From the NCBI GenBank assembly GCA_963978545.1, contig OZ021721.1, forward strand, positions 34,893,348 to 34,957,347: a DNA stretch of 64,000 bases. Reading direction: 5' to 3'. Below are positions 24,686 to 37,200 of this stretch, piece by piece. Made by a program: the position numbers and the translations under genes. Positions within the stretch are counted from its first letter, which is position 1; each line of letters begins with the position of its first letter. The DNA comes from Linyphia triangularis (taxonomy: Eukaryota > Arthropoda > Arachnida > Araneae > Linyphiidae). The notes below the pieces were generated by a model that had not been told where the DNA came from, ran no database searches, and saw only the letters and a list, made by a program, of their open reading frames with translations.

Positions 24686-25455
24686 ACCTCCGTGGTTAAC
24701 ACAATCCATGGAGGTTATAAATAAGTAAAAATAAGTAGATTGTCATGCTTAAAACCTAACCTAAAAGACTGAGGATACACTGGCTTTGCTTTTATAGAGA
24801 AAATTGGCTATTTCATAAAAGTTAACAGCAAAAGTATGCTTAACACTATAAGGAATAACATTGCTGAACATGGAAGTTGCAAAAGCAAAAAGGTTGGTTG
24901 GTTGGTTGTATTCAGATTATCTGGCGCCGTCAGCAACACGAGGGCTATAATGCGCCGAAACATTCGTCATTAGGCAAGCCAACATACATTTGCAAACACC
25001 CATGCCTACGCGGGACTCGAACCCGTAACCTCGCGGTCTAGAAGCCAGCACGCTAACCACTATACCGCAAAAGCAAAAAGAACTCACCAGATTTTTGAGG
25101 ATAGGACAGCTTTTTCACAAACAATATAAAACTATGCACATCCAACAATATCACAAAACAAAATAATTGACTTGAGCTTCACTTCAGCTCTGGTAAAGAA
25201 GACTGTACTGCTATCTAGTAGAATTTTAATCACGGTTAAAGATATTCCATGGAGGTTACCTCAGCACCCCAGGGACAACTTATGTGCTTAAAATAAAGTG
25301 GTAAAATAAGTTAAAACCTATATTTCTTTGTGATTAGTTAATTATTAATATAATAAATAAGTGTTTAACCCAGATTTTGCATAATTATATTATTAATCAG
25401 GTTTATTTCTTCAGTTAACACTAAAAAAACAGGGGTGGGGACATTTCATGGAGGT
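24686..25455. mobile_element. Inverted-terminal element with repeated CCATGGAGGTTA motif
   Basis: Left end TA-ACCTCCGTGG (from 24684) and right end CATGGAGGT-TA (to 25457) are inverted, with TA at both borders. The motif recurs internally at 24706-24717 and 25247-25259. A family A SINE is inserted at 24893-25066. The architecture matches the elements at 9174 and 55771, with a different motif. Confidence 0.5.
24893..25066 (-). repeat. tRNA-derived SINE, family A
   Basis: Minus-strand copy with a perfect 14-bp target duplication GCAAAAGCAAAAAG (24879-24892 and 25067-25080). The reversed (AACC)n tail, body, B box GGGACTCGAACCC and head CCACTATACC are all present. Confidence 0.95.
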
Positions 25456-25595
25456 TACATTTCACATACTTTGTATTTAAAAAAAATATAATTACAATAA
25501 ACAAATATGTAAAATAAAGACTGAAAACATTAAATGCAAACTTTTTTCTACTAAATACCAATTTCCTCACTTAAAGGAATAAATATTAAGCCAGT

Positions 25596-25781
25596 TGTTT
25601 TCGGTTGGTTATTTTCAGATTATCTGGCACCGTCAGCAACACGAGGGCTATAATGCGCCGAAAAATTTGTCCTTTGACAAGCCAACATACATTTACAAAC
25701 ACCCATGCATCACACGGGACTCGAACCCGCAACCTCGCGGTCTAGAAGCTAACACGCTAAACACTATACAGTTTGGTCGGC
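25596..25781 (-). repeat. tRNA-derived SINE, family A
   Basis: Minus-strand copy flanked by AATATTAAGCCAGT (25582-25595) and AATACTAAGCCAGT (25782-25795), a 14-bp target duplication with one difference. The B box GGGACTCGAACCC is intact. Confidence 0.95.
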
Positions 25782-25981
25782 AATACTAAGCCAGTAAAAG
25801 CACAGGGACTGAAATTTCCCCTTAATTTCAGAATCGCTCATATTTAATATAATCATATTTAATAAACTTAAAAAAAATTCCTTCACTGTGTTATTAAAAT
25901 GCATTTTCCCAATTGTATTTGCATGAAATACGTATTTTTCAAATTCGTTGTTAAATGTACAATATGTATACTCTGCAGGAG

Positions 25982-26256
25982 AGAAGAACTAGAGGAGATT
26001 TAATTCATTTATTCAAAATTGTTAAACAGAATGAGACCCGGAGTTTAGTATTACAGATAATAGAATGAGGGGGTCATGTTATTAAATGATTTAAATCGCA
26101 GTTTAATACAGAAAGGAGAAAACTTTAGAGTTCAACTTTAGGGAAAGGATCAACTATTGGGTGATCGATGAATGGAATTGTTTGCCTTTTGATATATTGA
26201 ATTCAATTAGGGTGAGTGGTTTTAAGAGAAAATTGGATATTCATTGGAGGAGGGGA
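25982..26256 (+). pseudogene. Non-LTR retrotransposon reverse-transcriptase C-terminal remnant
   Basis: Reading with frameshifts gives RRTRGDLIHLFKIVKQNE, then FKSQFNTERRK, then RINYWVIDEWNCLPFDILNS and VSGFKRKLDIHW. This is the order of the C-terminal region of CR1-like and related non-LTR retrotransposon ORF2 proteins (R-x-RGD-x-I..FKI, ..VIDxWNxLP..N..S..FK..LD..W). Several shifts and stops make it inactive, and the upstream part is absent. Confidence 0.7.
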
Positions 26257-26259
26257 GGG

Positions 26260-28068
26260 GGGGGGGGAGGAATTAAAGGCCATTGATTGCTTTTAGCTGG
26301 ACTATCCTTGCTGAGCATCGTACCTGTAGATAGTCGACTTCTTTTGTATTTGCATTTGTATGAGTACCGACCCTTTAATATTTTGCACGAGATCTCATAT
26401 AATGACAAATCCGCATGGCACCATAAGTTAGAAAGGTTATTTTTTTAAAAAACACTTAACTTAAATAATAATAAAAACCCTAGCATTTGTTCTAGAATAA
26501 ATTTCAGGATTCTACAAACTTGTATTTTTTCATTTTTCATTTTCCAAGCAATAATAAGGATCATTTGTGGTGGTCATCTCGAAAACCTGAGACTTTTCTC
26601 GGACAACAGTGGGCGCTTTTGTATGATGATTATTGTTTCGGACCTTGAGTGGAGGACACTGTGCCTTGTCCCGACCACTGGACTTGTCCCGACTGGTTCT
26701 TGTAGTCGCTAAACACTAATCTCTGTTTTTAACACTCAAAAGGTATTTTAATTTAACTTTTTTCTCGTGTTTAATAACTCAATAAATTATTCCATTTATG
26801 ACTTGACCACATTTTAATTTGCCGGATAATACAAGAGTGTTTTAAAAGATTTCTTATGAAGGCTTATGAAGCCACACAAATTAGACATCCAAACTTTAGA
26901 ATTAGAAAAACAACATAAAATAAAGTTTAAAAAAAATAGTTCAAATTTTTACAAATGACGCCCCAGAAGGACAACAGTTAGATAAAAGATATACAAAACT
27001 TTTTTCGAATGAGTTCTTTTTGGCCAAAAACTTTGTTGACAACTTTCCAGATAAGCTTTAACTTGTAAAGTTAACTTTTATCGTTCTTAAAGTATCATTT
27101 CCCCATTTGATAGTGTAAATTTGAAGTTATAGTTTTTTCTTCTTTTGATATCCTTTTCCCCACGGTCTATATAGTATGCGCAACGAAATTTATAAAGATA
27201 TTCCTAAAAACTGAAGATATACGATTTAGAACTGTTTCTAGCCGGCTCTAAAGAGGTGCAGTGTAATTATGACCACATGTATTTGTACATCAGATACATT
27301 TTGTAGTCCAGTGCTCGCAGTGTACCCAAAGGTTTGTGAAGATGAGAGAAGTGTTTACTAAAAATAAAACAAGTAGGAGGATATGAGAAACGCTGCCAAC
27401 GTAGTCAGTGAATGAATATAAAAATAAATAATTAAAAATAAACCATAATTATACAAGAAATAAATATATATATATATTAATGGTTATAAATATTTTGGAA
27501 TATTTTTGTACGATTGAATTACATGTCTTAGAAAAATTATTGTTCAGGTCAGCCAAGAACATTATAGCCCTCAGCTGGCCTGATTGAGATGAAATATATC
27601 TCTATTATAACAGGAGAAAGATTCATGATTACTTGAAATTTTGGAAAATCTCTCCTTTTATCTCCTTATTTACCCTTAAAGGGTATGATTATAGCTTGAA
27701 ATCTATAGTTTTATTCCGATCTTGATGAAAGTTTGCACACTTGATATTTGAAACAAGCGGAACGTAATTGGCTATATTTTATTGTTGATAGGTAAAAAAT
27801 TTAAAAAATGGTCAAATTACCCCCGATAAAAATAATAATGTAATATTCAAAATTTAAATAATGGTCAAATTATGGTGAAAATGATAATGTGATATTAAAA
27901 ATTTCATGTGAGGGAAAATGTCCAAGAAATTACACTTTTATTGACACGTCGTGACAAAGATTTTAAATCAGATAAAAGCTCTTACCTTCAAAAATCCCCC
28001 CCCCCCCCTCCCCATTTTGAATCATCGGGTGATATTTGAGTCTTTATAGTTTCTCTTTGTGTTTTCAG
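26260..28068. other. Upstream region of the VMAT coding exons, no exon recognised
   Basis: No coding sequence recognised. A non-coding 5' exon and promoter of the VMAT gene must lie upstream of 28068, but I cannot place them from sequence alone. A C run sits at 27997-28010. Confidence 0.4.
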
Positions 28069-28098
28069 TTTTCAAACTCAATTACTTTGTATTCACAA

Positions 28099-28228
28099 AT
28101 GGGTGTCGATCGGTCAGAAGATGCTGGGTGCTGTGGGTGTCTGGTGAAACTGAGGGGATCCAGGCGTTTAGTCCTTTTGATTGTAGCAATAGCTTTACTT
28201 CTGGATAATATGCTACTCACAGCTGTTG
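28099..28228 (+). CDS. VMAT: VMAT coding exon 1 (residues 1-43)
   Basis: Encodes the cytosolic N-terminus [14 protein letters not shown] and most of TM1 up to TAV. The start was chosen as the first ATG after a TTTGTGTTTTCAG acceptor ending at 28068, so the exon probably begins at 28069 with 30 nt of leader and an intron in the 5' UTR. The donor is G|GTACGT, leaving phase 1. A cysteine-rich CCGC before the basic KLRGSRR may be acylated (inference). Confidence 0.92.
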
Positions 28229-31200
28229 GTACGTATAAGTCTTTCTTGTCACTTTAAATAGGAAGGAATATTTTCTTGAAATAATATTAAATCAAACTAG
28301 ATCAAAATGAAAAAGTAGAAAATATGGGACACAGGTCAAATACACTAGGTATTTCTAATCTTTACAAGGATAATAAGATGGTGATAATTCTCCCTAAGTA
28401 CAGGCAAATATAGTATAGAAAACCAAAGTCGTAATCCATTTATTCATTCATAAAATAAAGAAACAACACATGGTTTCACAGAGAAAAGAAGCAAAATTAT
28501 CAATTGAAGATTTATTTACAGTTGTCGAAGTATTTGCTCAAAGTGTCGTTTCAGCACGTTGTTGCATAGTTGACATCGGCGATTGAGGGATTGTTACACC
28601 CTCTCGATTATATCTAGAAGAAAAATTATCGTGTCTGAAACAACGAATTCTTACAACAAAGTCGTGGAAGCCAAGCCACATGGCCACCACTTCCATTCCA
28701 CCGATAGGAATACGCCGCTTCTACAACTACAGTACAATTTAACAACACATGCAACTTAATATAGAAAAGTCACTTTTTTACATCAATCTAAGGCTAACCC
28801 AAACAAAAAAAGTACGAAATCCATCGACCATTTCCATGGTGAATATTTTCAACTTACAATGAGCGAAATTCATCCAGCCATTCCATTTGTAAGTTCGGCT
28901 AAAGTTTTGATAACAAAAGTACAAGAAGCAAAAAAAAAAAAAAAAAAAAAAAATGCTGGTTGCATTTTCGGTTCCGGTTCCCATATACCCTTGTTAAATG
29001 TAATTTATCGCTTGTATTTTATCGCTTTGTAACGTTCAGGTTTAGGTTCGGATAGTATACTTTAATAGATAATAATAGCATTTAAAATATTTTTCCCTAT
29101 GTACTTATTTATCACCAAATAAATTTTATAAATAAAAAAAATATTTGTCTAAGCTCCAATTTTTTGTAAATACTTAAAAATTCCTTTCGATATATTTTTT
29201 TTAAATAAATGCATAATGAGGTGGGTTTTTTTACATTTCAGTGCCAATTATCCCCTCCTTCCTTTATCATCTTAGTCATCACCCAGTGGGAACCATTACG
29301 ATCCCAGAAGAAAAGATATTGCAACCAGTTCCTATGCCAGATATTACCTTTAATGATGAGAACATGCCCTATTTTCTTTCATATTTCCCAGAACCGAAAA
29401 AGCAGCAGTCCCAATGGGAGTTCCCAGGATTTACTATGGTTCCAAATGAAGAATTTTGGAAGTTTACTAGTCCAGCTTCAAATGAAGTACAAGTCAATAA
29501 TTTAAAAACATCAACTCAGAAAAAGATTAATTCTAAGAAAGATGGTACACCGAAATTGACAAGGCATCAAGAATTGGTAAATGAAAATTTTGAAGTAAGC
29601 CTTATGTTCGCTTCCAAGCCACTTGTACAGGCATTTGCCAACCCGTTTATTGGACCAATAAGTAATAGGTAAGTAAATGTCTTTACGCACACTATATAAA
29701 TCAGAAACGTACATTACGAATGTTTGATCAGCCTTATATCTAAAATCTTTGCTTAAGTGGCTTTTATTATAAGTAGAAATATTTCTATATGGATGATTTT
29801 GAATTTCCTTATCTTTCATGGATTTTCGAAAAGCCTAATTTACCTCATGGTATTTTTTTTTATGTTATGGAATTAATGTATTATTTTCTTTCAGACAAAA
29901 ATTAAAATACAGGCAAAATAATTTTTTTAAATTTTGCTTTGTTTGTCTAACATTAGTTTTTAGAGAGGTTGTACGTTTACTTTCAGTTTAAAATTGTATT
30001 TTAGAACTCTTAAATCTATTAATCGATTGCATTATTCATAATTTAATTGGATATTTAATTTCTCATTAAGAGTTGATTCTCAAAACTGCATAAAATGTGA
30101 CTATAAAATAATTACACTATATATTCAACATAGAATACTTATCGATGCAAATTTGTGCACATATTTTAGAATATTTTGTATATATTATGACAGCTCCTAC
30201 ACTGTTTATTTAAAGTAAAAATTTCTTTTAAGATAAAAAAAAAATATTCTAAAGTAAGATAAACAAAAATTGAATGCACGTAAAATTTATTTACAATTGA
30301 GGTAAAAATTCTGTAACTCACAACAACAATACACAGAAATAATCTTAAAATACTCTTAGTATTTTGCTATTTTTGTCCTCAAAAATAATAACTGTTGATC
30401 TAAAATCGAACTTTAAGTTAATTATAAGTATGAAATTGATTAACAGTAAAACAATATTCAAACAAATCTAGCATTTAAAAAAATCATTTTAAATTTGCTT
30501 TAAACAATTTTTTAATCGATTCCAAAATAGGATATTATCATTTCGAGTTTGAGCTGTATGTATCCAGATATATATTTCTCGGGGAATAAAAAAAATCATA
30601 ATGTTAGGAATTTTTCAGAAAGTTAATCTTAACAAAATTTTATTTCCGGGAAGCTTCGGGGGGAGAAAATTTTGAAATAGAAATATCTGGGAAAGCACTA
30701 ATGTTCCGATGTCAAAGAGGCAGAGCATGCAAGCATATATTATGTTGACTAAGGCTGGTATTCGGCAACTCACAGCTCAGCTTTTGCATAGCTCAGCTTT
30801 GCTAGAACCTTGATATTTGTGCCATCGCACTGTGTTGCCCCTGGAAAGTAGACGATAAATAATTACACAATTAGTAAAAATGAACAAAGGAACATGAAAA
30901 AAATTAAAAGGGCATCTTGAAATCATTTGAGATTTTTGAGCTGAAATTATTGAATCTTGAAATTGTAAACTTTAAATTACTCTTAAATTAAACATATAAT
31001 TCAGTATTTTAGGAAACATTGAAACTAATATTAAAGATCTTAAATAAATGTCCATTAAATCTTGCAGGAATATGTTCAGAGATGAGGTCAGTGATCAATA
31101 CTTTTATAGGCGTGTGGTGTGTGCAGGAATATCGAGTATCTACTATTGTAAAGGGTATTCTGGAACACACACAGTGTTGCCGCACTCGCCAACAATATTA

Positions 31201-34200
31201 TACATTTTTAAGTTATCATATTTATTTCTTTGTTTACGTGCATGATTTTTCTTGTAAATTTCTTAAGTTAAGAAAACAAATAAGCTAGAAAATACGAAGA
31301 AAAATAAGAAAGATGGAACAAAATATAATATGTAATCACAAAGACAGTTTTAAGTTAATAAGCAAAAGTTGATGCTTGAAACATAATACGAATATTCAAA
31401 CCAACTTTTTATATTCGTTTCTTCTCACACTATTCATTTTAAGAATAAATACCATCCTCTCTGCTATAATTCTGTATTTCTAAAAGCAAAATAGCACACT
31501 ACCTTCATTTATTCGATTTTCAAGTATGCGTATTTCATGTTTCTTCTAGAAGCATGCAGCACTGCTTCTTACAAAACTTTTTAACGGAGATAATCATTTT
31601 TAGCCTAGAAATAACAAGAAGTGAAATGGACTGGAAGATTAATTTTGGAAGAACACTTCTTGGCACCAAATAGAAATATCGTATCAGAACTTGGATAATT
31701 GGTGACAAGTTTTTTTGCTAAGGCTATCGCCACGCTCAACAACTTTTCAACATTTTGGATTATAAAATAGTGGTAGTATTTTTGTTATCACATGCCATCA
31801 TTGTTTGATATGGGACATATCTGTCATTAAATGTCACCAAATTGTACAGTACGCAAAAAAAAAAAAAAAAAAAAAAAAAAAACGTGATTCCTTTTGCTCT
31901 AATTGATGAATAAAAAAAATAAGAAGTGCAGTTTATATTCGTGGAAGGTTTTTTATCAATGCATATATGGCTTTTTTCCCCCATAAGGCGTCATATTCAT
32001 ATATAATTAGAATTAAACTTAAAAATTAAAATTGCTTAATGACAATCACAGAATTTTATTTCATATTTGCATGTAGCGTCAGATTAAAAGACGTATAAAT
32101 TTCTAATTGAGTGGTTAGTGTTTTTAGTGATGGCAAGTAAATAATTGACTAATGTTAAAAAGAAGCATCAATTTTTTTAGGCAAAATAATTCATTTATTT
32201 GATTAAGTGTTATTTCAAGCGATAGTTTATTAAAGGTGACAGTAGCTTTGGGAATAAAAGTTTTTTTTTTTTTTTTTAAATTATTAAAGCTTAAATTATA
32301 AAGTCATATATTTTTTACCGCGCTAGCTTCATGGTCGGTAAAAAACCAACGTTTTTAACGTTAGAATTTTTCACTCTCTTTTCTGATGCTTCATTACTAA
32401 AATATTGGTGAATATGCAAAAACATCATTTCAAGCAGGAAACATGAAAACAAGTTAACGAGTGAATTGCTACCTATTCAAGTGTCCTCTAAAATGTATCA
32501 TTATGGTAAGACAACACCTCAACGTCCTTTGATATAACTAATTGGTCGCGTGATCAGAAATTTGATGGGAATCGGTTGATGGTCCATTCGAAGGTATGAA
32601 AGCACGTAAAGACCTTGAAATGTATTCAAGGTTATAATCTATGTATTCGAATGTTTCTTTTTTCGAATGGAAGGTATTCTGAAATATGAGTGGTTTAGAT
32701 TGATTGAACGGACACACGCAGAATATTAAATTTACACAAACAAGTTCAATTCGTTCTTAAAGATGTTTTTGACATTCCAGCATTCCTCATTTATTCTGTA
32801 CTTCAGAATAAAAGGAGCCAATGTTTAAATTGCCCAACTACCATCTTTGAAAAATATTAATATATTTTATTATTTTAAGTTAGTATTTAGTGTTTTCGGT
32901 AGTATAAAATTTATTTGCTACGTTATTTTTTTATACACAAAAAATATTACAAAAATTTTAAAAAACTGCGATTATACTTATTATTAACATAATTATTAAT
33001 TTATTAAGAAAAAACTCCGAGTCTCATACATTAATTTTAGAAAAAAAAAAATGTTATAAAAAAATCTTCACAAACCGCCATCTACTTTCAATGCACAACA
33101 TAACAATAAATTAAGAATTAAGTAGCTTCTTATTTAAAATTAAACAAATCTTTGAATTACTAATTTGCAAGAATTTTAAAAGGTGAACATGCACATATAA
33201 TCTAATACTCAACTATTTTACAGGATTGGATACAGTGCAGTTATGTTCATGGGATTCCTTACTTTGATCGCCACTTCTTTATGTAAGAACAATTATTAAC
33301 ATTAATTAACATGAAAATCTTTCCTTTTTGTCGATTTATTGCAGGTGAACTTTAATAAAAGACATTGTGGATGTTTATTTTTATTTCTTTGTTTTAAAAA
33401 CTTTATTAAAATCCCTCTGCTCTTTTTTTTCAGCTATTTACTTTTATTTAAGTATGAATAAAATAAAGGAGTACTAATAATAAGAAGCAGAAGTATTGCG
33501 ATTTTTCTGTATTTGAAGTACATAATATTTAGTCACTTGACGAAATTCTTTAACATAATTGCTTAAATACTATTTTATATAGTTCATTGAGATTATTGTT
33601 GATTTCGGATTTTAAATTATGTGTTCATGTTTACATTATGTGTTCATGTATACGTTAGGAGGGGTAATGAGGAACTTGCACAAGAGAGGAAAATGAATAT
33701 TTTTTGTATTTTCTAGCGTTATCCAACGAATATATTTGAGCAGTGCAATTATTTTTTATCTTTATGATTTCAATTAATCAAAAATCGAGTTTGAAATTAG
33801 CCGAAATCAAAGCAAAAGTCACGTGACCAAAAACGCATAAAAAACTGTGACGGGGTTACGCAGAGATAAAGTCGCAAAAAGAAGGAGAAACCTCACTCAT
33901 TCCTCGTCTAAAACAGGTTTTAGACTGGTTCATTATCTGCGCGTTGACGTTTCACGCAAAAGTGGCTTTTTCCCGCCAAATCGCAAAGTGAAAAACTAAA
34001 TATTTTTTTAACTATCTATCCGAGCTCAAATTTTTGAAAGAATGGTATTGTTTTTCATGATTTTTTCTCTACTTTTATTTAAAAATAAAACCAAAAAACG
34101 TGAAAGTTTCTCATTGTGTACCCTTTTAGCAAATTTTTAATTCTATTGCTATAACATTAACGTATTCAACAATAATTATTATTATTGATTCGTAATTAAT

Positions 34201-37200
34201 TCTTTGAAACTTAATATTGATAATTTCTTTTATGTAGCATTTGCTATTGGAAACACTTATACTACGTTATTTATGGCAAGAGCTCTTCAAGGTGTTGGAT
34301 CATCATGTACTAGTGTGGCAGGTAAGTGAACATTTTAAACAAAATCTGAATAAAAACATAAATTTCATGAACTTACCTGCATAGTTATTGATTGCCGTAT
34401 GTTGATAATTGGGTCACGGGATTTTGAGTAAGATACTTGATTTAAGGAGTTATAGGATAGTAGAAAATGATTGTTCAGGTAAAAAGTATTTTAAGCTTAG
34501 AATTTTCTCTCCTTTTCCCCTATTTTTTCTTGTTAGTGGTAAAAATTGAAAACTAAGCATTGTTTGACTTTTGGAAAGTACTAGCAGACTGTAGAAGATC
34601 ACTTTAGATTCGGATGTTGGGTGCCATTCAAGCCGATAGCCAGGATTTTTTTTCGGGGGTGGGGGGGTTATGGTCGAAGATTTGATTAAATATATAAGTT
34701 ACACAATATATAAGTTATATAATAAGTTACACAAAAAAAAAGTAAGGGAAGTGGTAAAACAAGATTTCACACAATTTCGGGAGGAGGGGGGGGGGGAGTG
34801 TCCCGGGGTCCCCCCTGTTTACGGCCCTGATGCCATTATTTATGAAAATTTCCAAACTCGATTTCCGTCAAAATCATTATAATGTCATAAGTGATAGGGC
34901 AATTCCTCTTTGCTTCTTGATTTGGGTCACGTGAACCTCGGCGACCAATAATGTCCTTACTATCTTCTTGACAGTAGCTCTCTGTTTACCGTCTTTTATT
35001 CCGTTGCGTGGATTGACTGAAGAAACATATATACATACATTAAACACGAGAGTGGAATTGTAAAAAGTTGCATTAGAGACGAACTTCCGATGAGATATCG
35101 TAATTTCCGAAAGCTTTCTAAAATTATGAATTTTTGTTAATACTAGTTAGTATATTTTGAGCAATTTAATCTTTAAAATATTGATAGGTGGGTATATTTT
35201 AATAAAGATGAATTAGGCTTTGTTTTTAATAGTTAACGATGTATGTTTTTAAGGCATGGGCATGTTAGCAGAGAAATATCCTGACGATGCAGAGAGAGGA
35301 AATGCTATGGCCATTGCTTTAGGAGGTTTAGCACTCGGAGTTCTCATTGGTCCAGTATTTGGTGGGACACTCTACCAGTTTGTTGGAAAAGCTACTCCTT
35401 TTTTGATTTTGGCTGGTTTAGCTCTCGTAGATGGAGGTAAGACATTTTAAGAATATAAGGTGTTTTTTCTTTTTACTCCAATGGGCATACATACATGTCT
35501 GTGAAATAGATTTCCTGTATGATCTTACAATAAATTTTGTTGCTTTAATTGAAGGAAACTCTCTTGATTCCTTTTTCTGTATAAGATAAGCAATAATTTA
35601 TAATTTTTTAAACCCTAAAATGTTTCAGAGAAAGGTTAAATTTTGTTTCTTCATCTTAACAAATCATTATAATAAAAATGTTTTTAGTAAAAACATCAAA
35701 CTTCACCAGACGATAAATGATACTTCAATTTCTACAGAATACACTTATTTTCTTCTATTTCTTTTCGTATGTAATGCAATGGGAGCCTTAAATTCAAGAA
35801 GTAACAAAGGGCTAGCTTTTTCTGATACGCCCAATAACTGAAAAGACCCCAGGTTTTTGCACAAAAATTGTAGATTTTGTGTTTCCATATGAATATGTTT
35901 TCATGTAAATTAAAAAAAAGAACTGGCAGGTGATGGTTTTTAAAATGCACGAAGCACCCGGAGCTATTGATCATGAACACTGAATGTATTTGAAAATTAA
36001 TAGATTTTGAAAGAGCAATTAATAAATTTTGTGTACCAGGTTCAGCAGTGTAGGATTATTTAATTTATATTCATTGCGCTATGTAGCCAAGCTTCAAGAT
36101 TTTGTTAAATTCAGAAGTTTCAAATTACAATTTTCAAATGCTTTTATTGGTCACTTAAATTCATTTTACTTGAAACGCAGTGGAGTAATATTAACTAAAA
36201 AGTTAATGAAATTTGTGAAGTACTACACCAATACTTATAATAATTTAGCTGTAAATTTCGAAAGTAAAAAACTTTAATTTTATATTCTTATAAAAAGCTA
36301 ATGCAACGCTCCCTCCATTATATCCCTGAGTTAAATCCTATTGCTGACGTCCATTAAAATAACTTACATGATCCATCTTTTTCCCTGGCTGGAAGTTTAG
36401 TTTGAAAATATGGTGCTCTGTTTACAAAACATTATTGAAACTTCTTTTCCTTCTAGTTTTGCAGCTTCTAGTGCTCCAGCCAAAAGTCAAAAAACAGAAG
36501 CAAGAAGAAGATGCAGCATCTCTGTGGACGCTTATCAAAGATCCTTATATAATGACAGCTGCGGGTAAGGCTAAATTTCAATTAACTGTCTCAATGTAGT
36601 CACACAGTGGGTGGTAATTGGGTGCCAAACGTGTGTGGAGGTTAGGGGAGGCAACCATCAAAATTGAGCTAGAAAATTGCTACATTTTTATAATTTTGCC
36701 GTAAATATCACTAAAATTTGAAAAAGTGTAGGTGGATGACGACTTCTCCCCTTCCCACCAAATCGCTACCACTAACTACAAAAAATATTGTTATCAAATA
36801 TGTCCTTCCCAAAATACACTGTGTCTTCTCTTTATACACTGAAAAGCCAGAAAAACTGGTATAGGCGTGCGTATGCAATTAACGAAGGTATGCACCAATT
36901 AGCGTGATGCGATGTAATCGGAAGCTCCTATATAAGACAATAGGTATCCGACGAAGCTGTTAGATCGATTCCTACTGCTATAATGGCAGGTTATCAAGAT
37001 TTAATTAACTTTAAACGAGGCGTTATAGTCGGCTCACAAGAGATGGGACCTAGCATTTGGGAAGTATTAGGGAAGAAATTTGGATTTTTGCGTACGACCA
37101 TTTTATAAGTGTACCGCGAATATTAATTATCGGGTAAAACATCAAATTTCAGACATCGGTGTGGCCGGGAAAATACCTTGAAAGAACTGTACCATCGATG

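Noticed and set aside
29241..29672. Exon 2 frame read as a separate protein starting at GTG
   Set aside because: It is the VMAT loop exon; the GTG is formed by the intron's last G and the exon's TG, and the true codon is completed by splicing.
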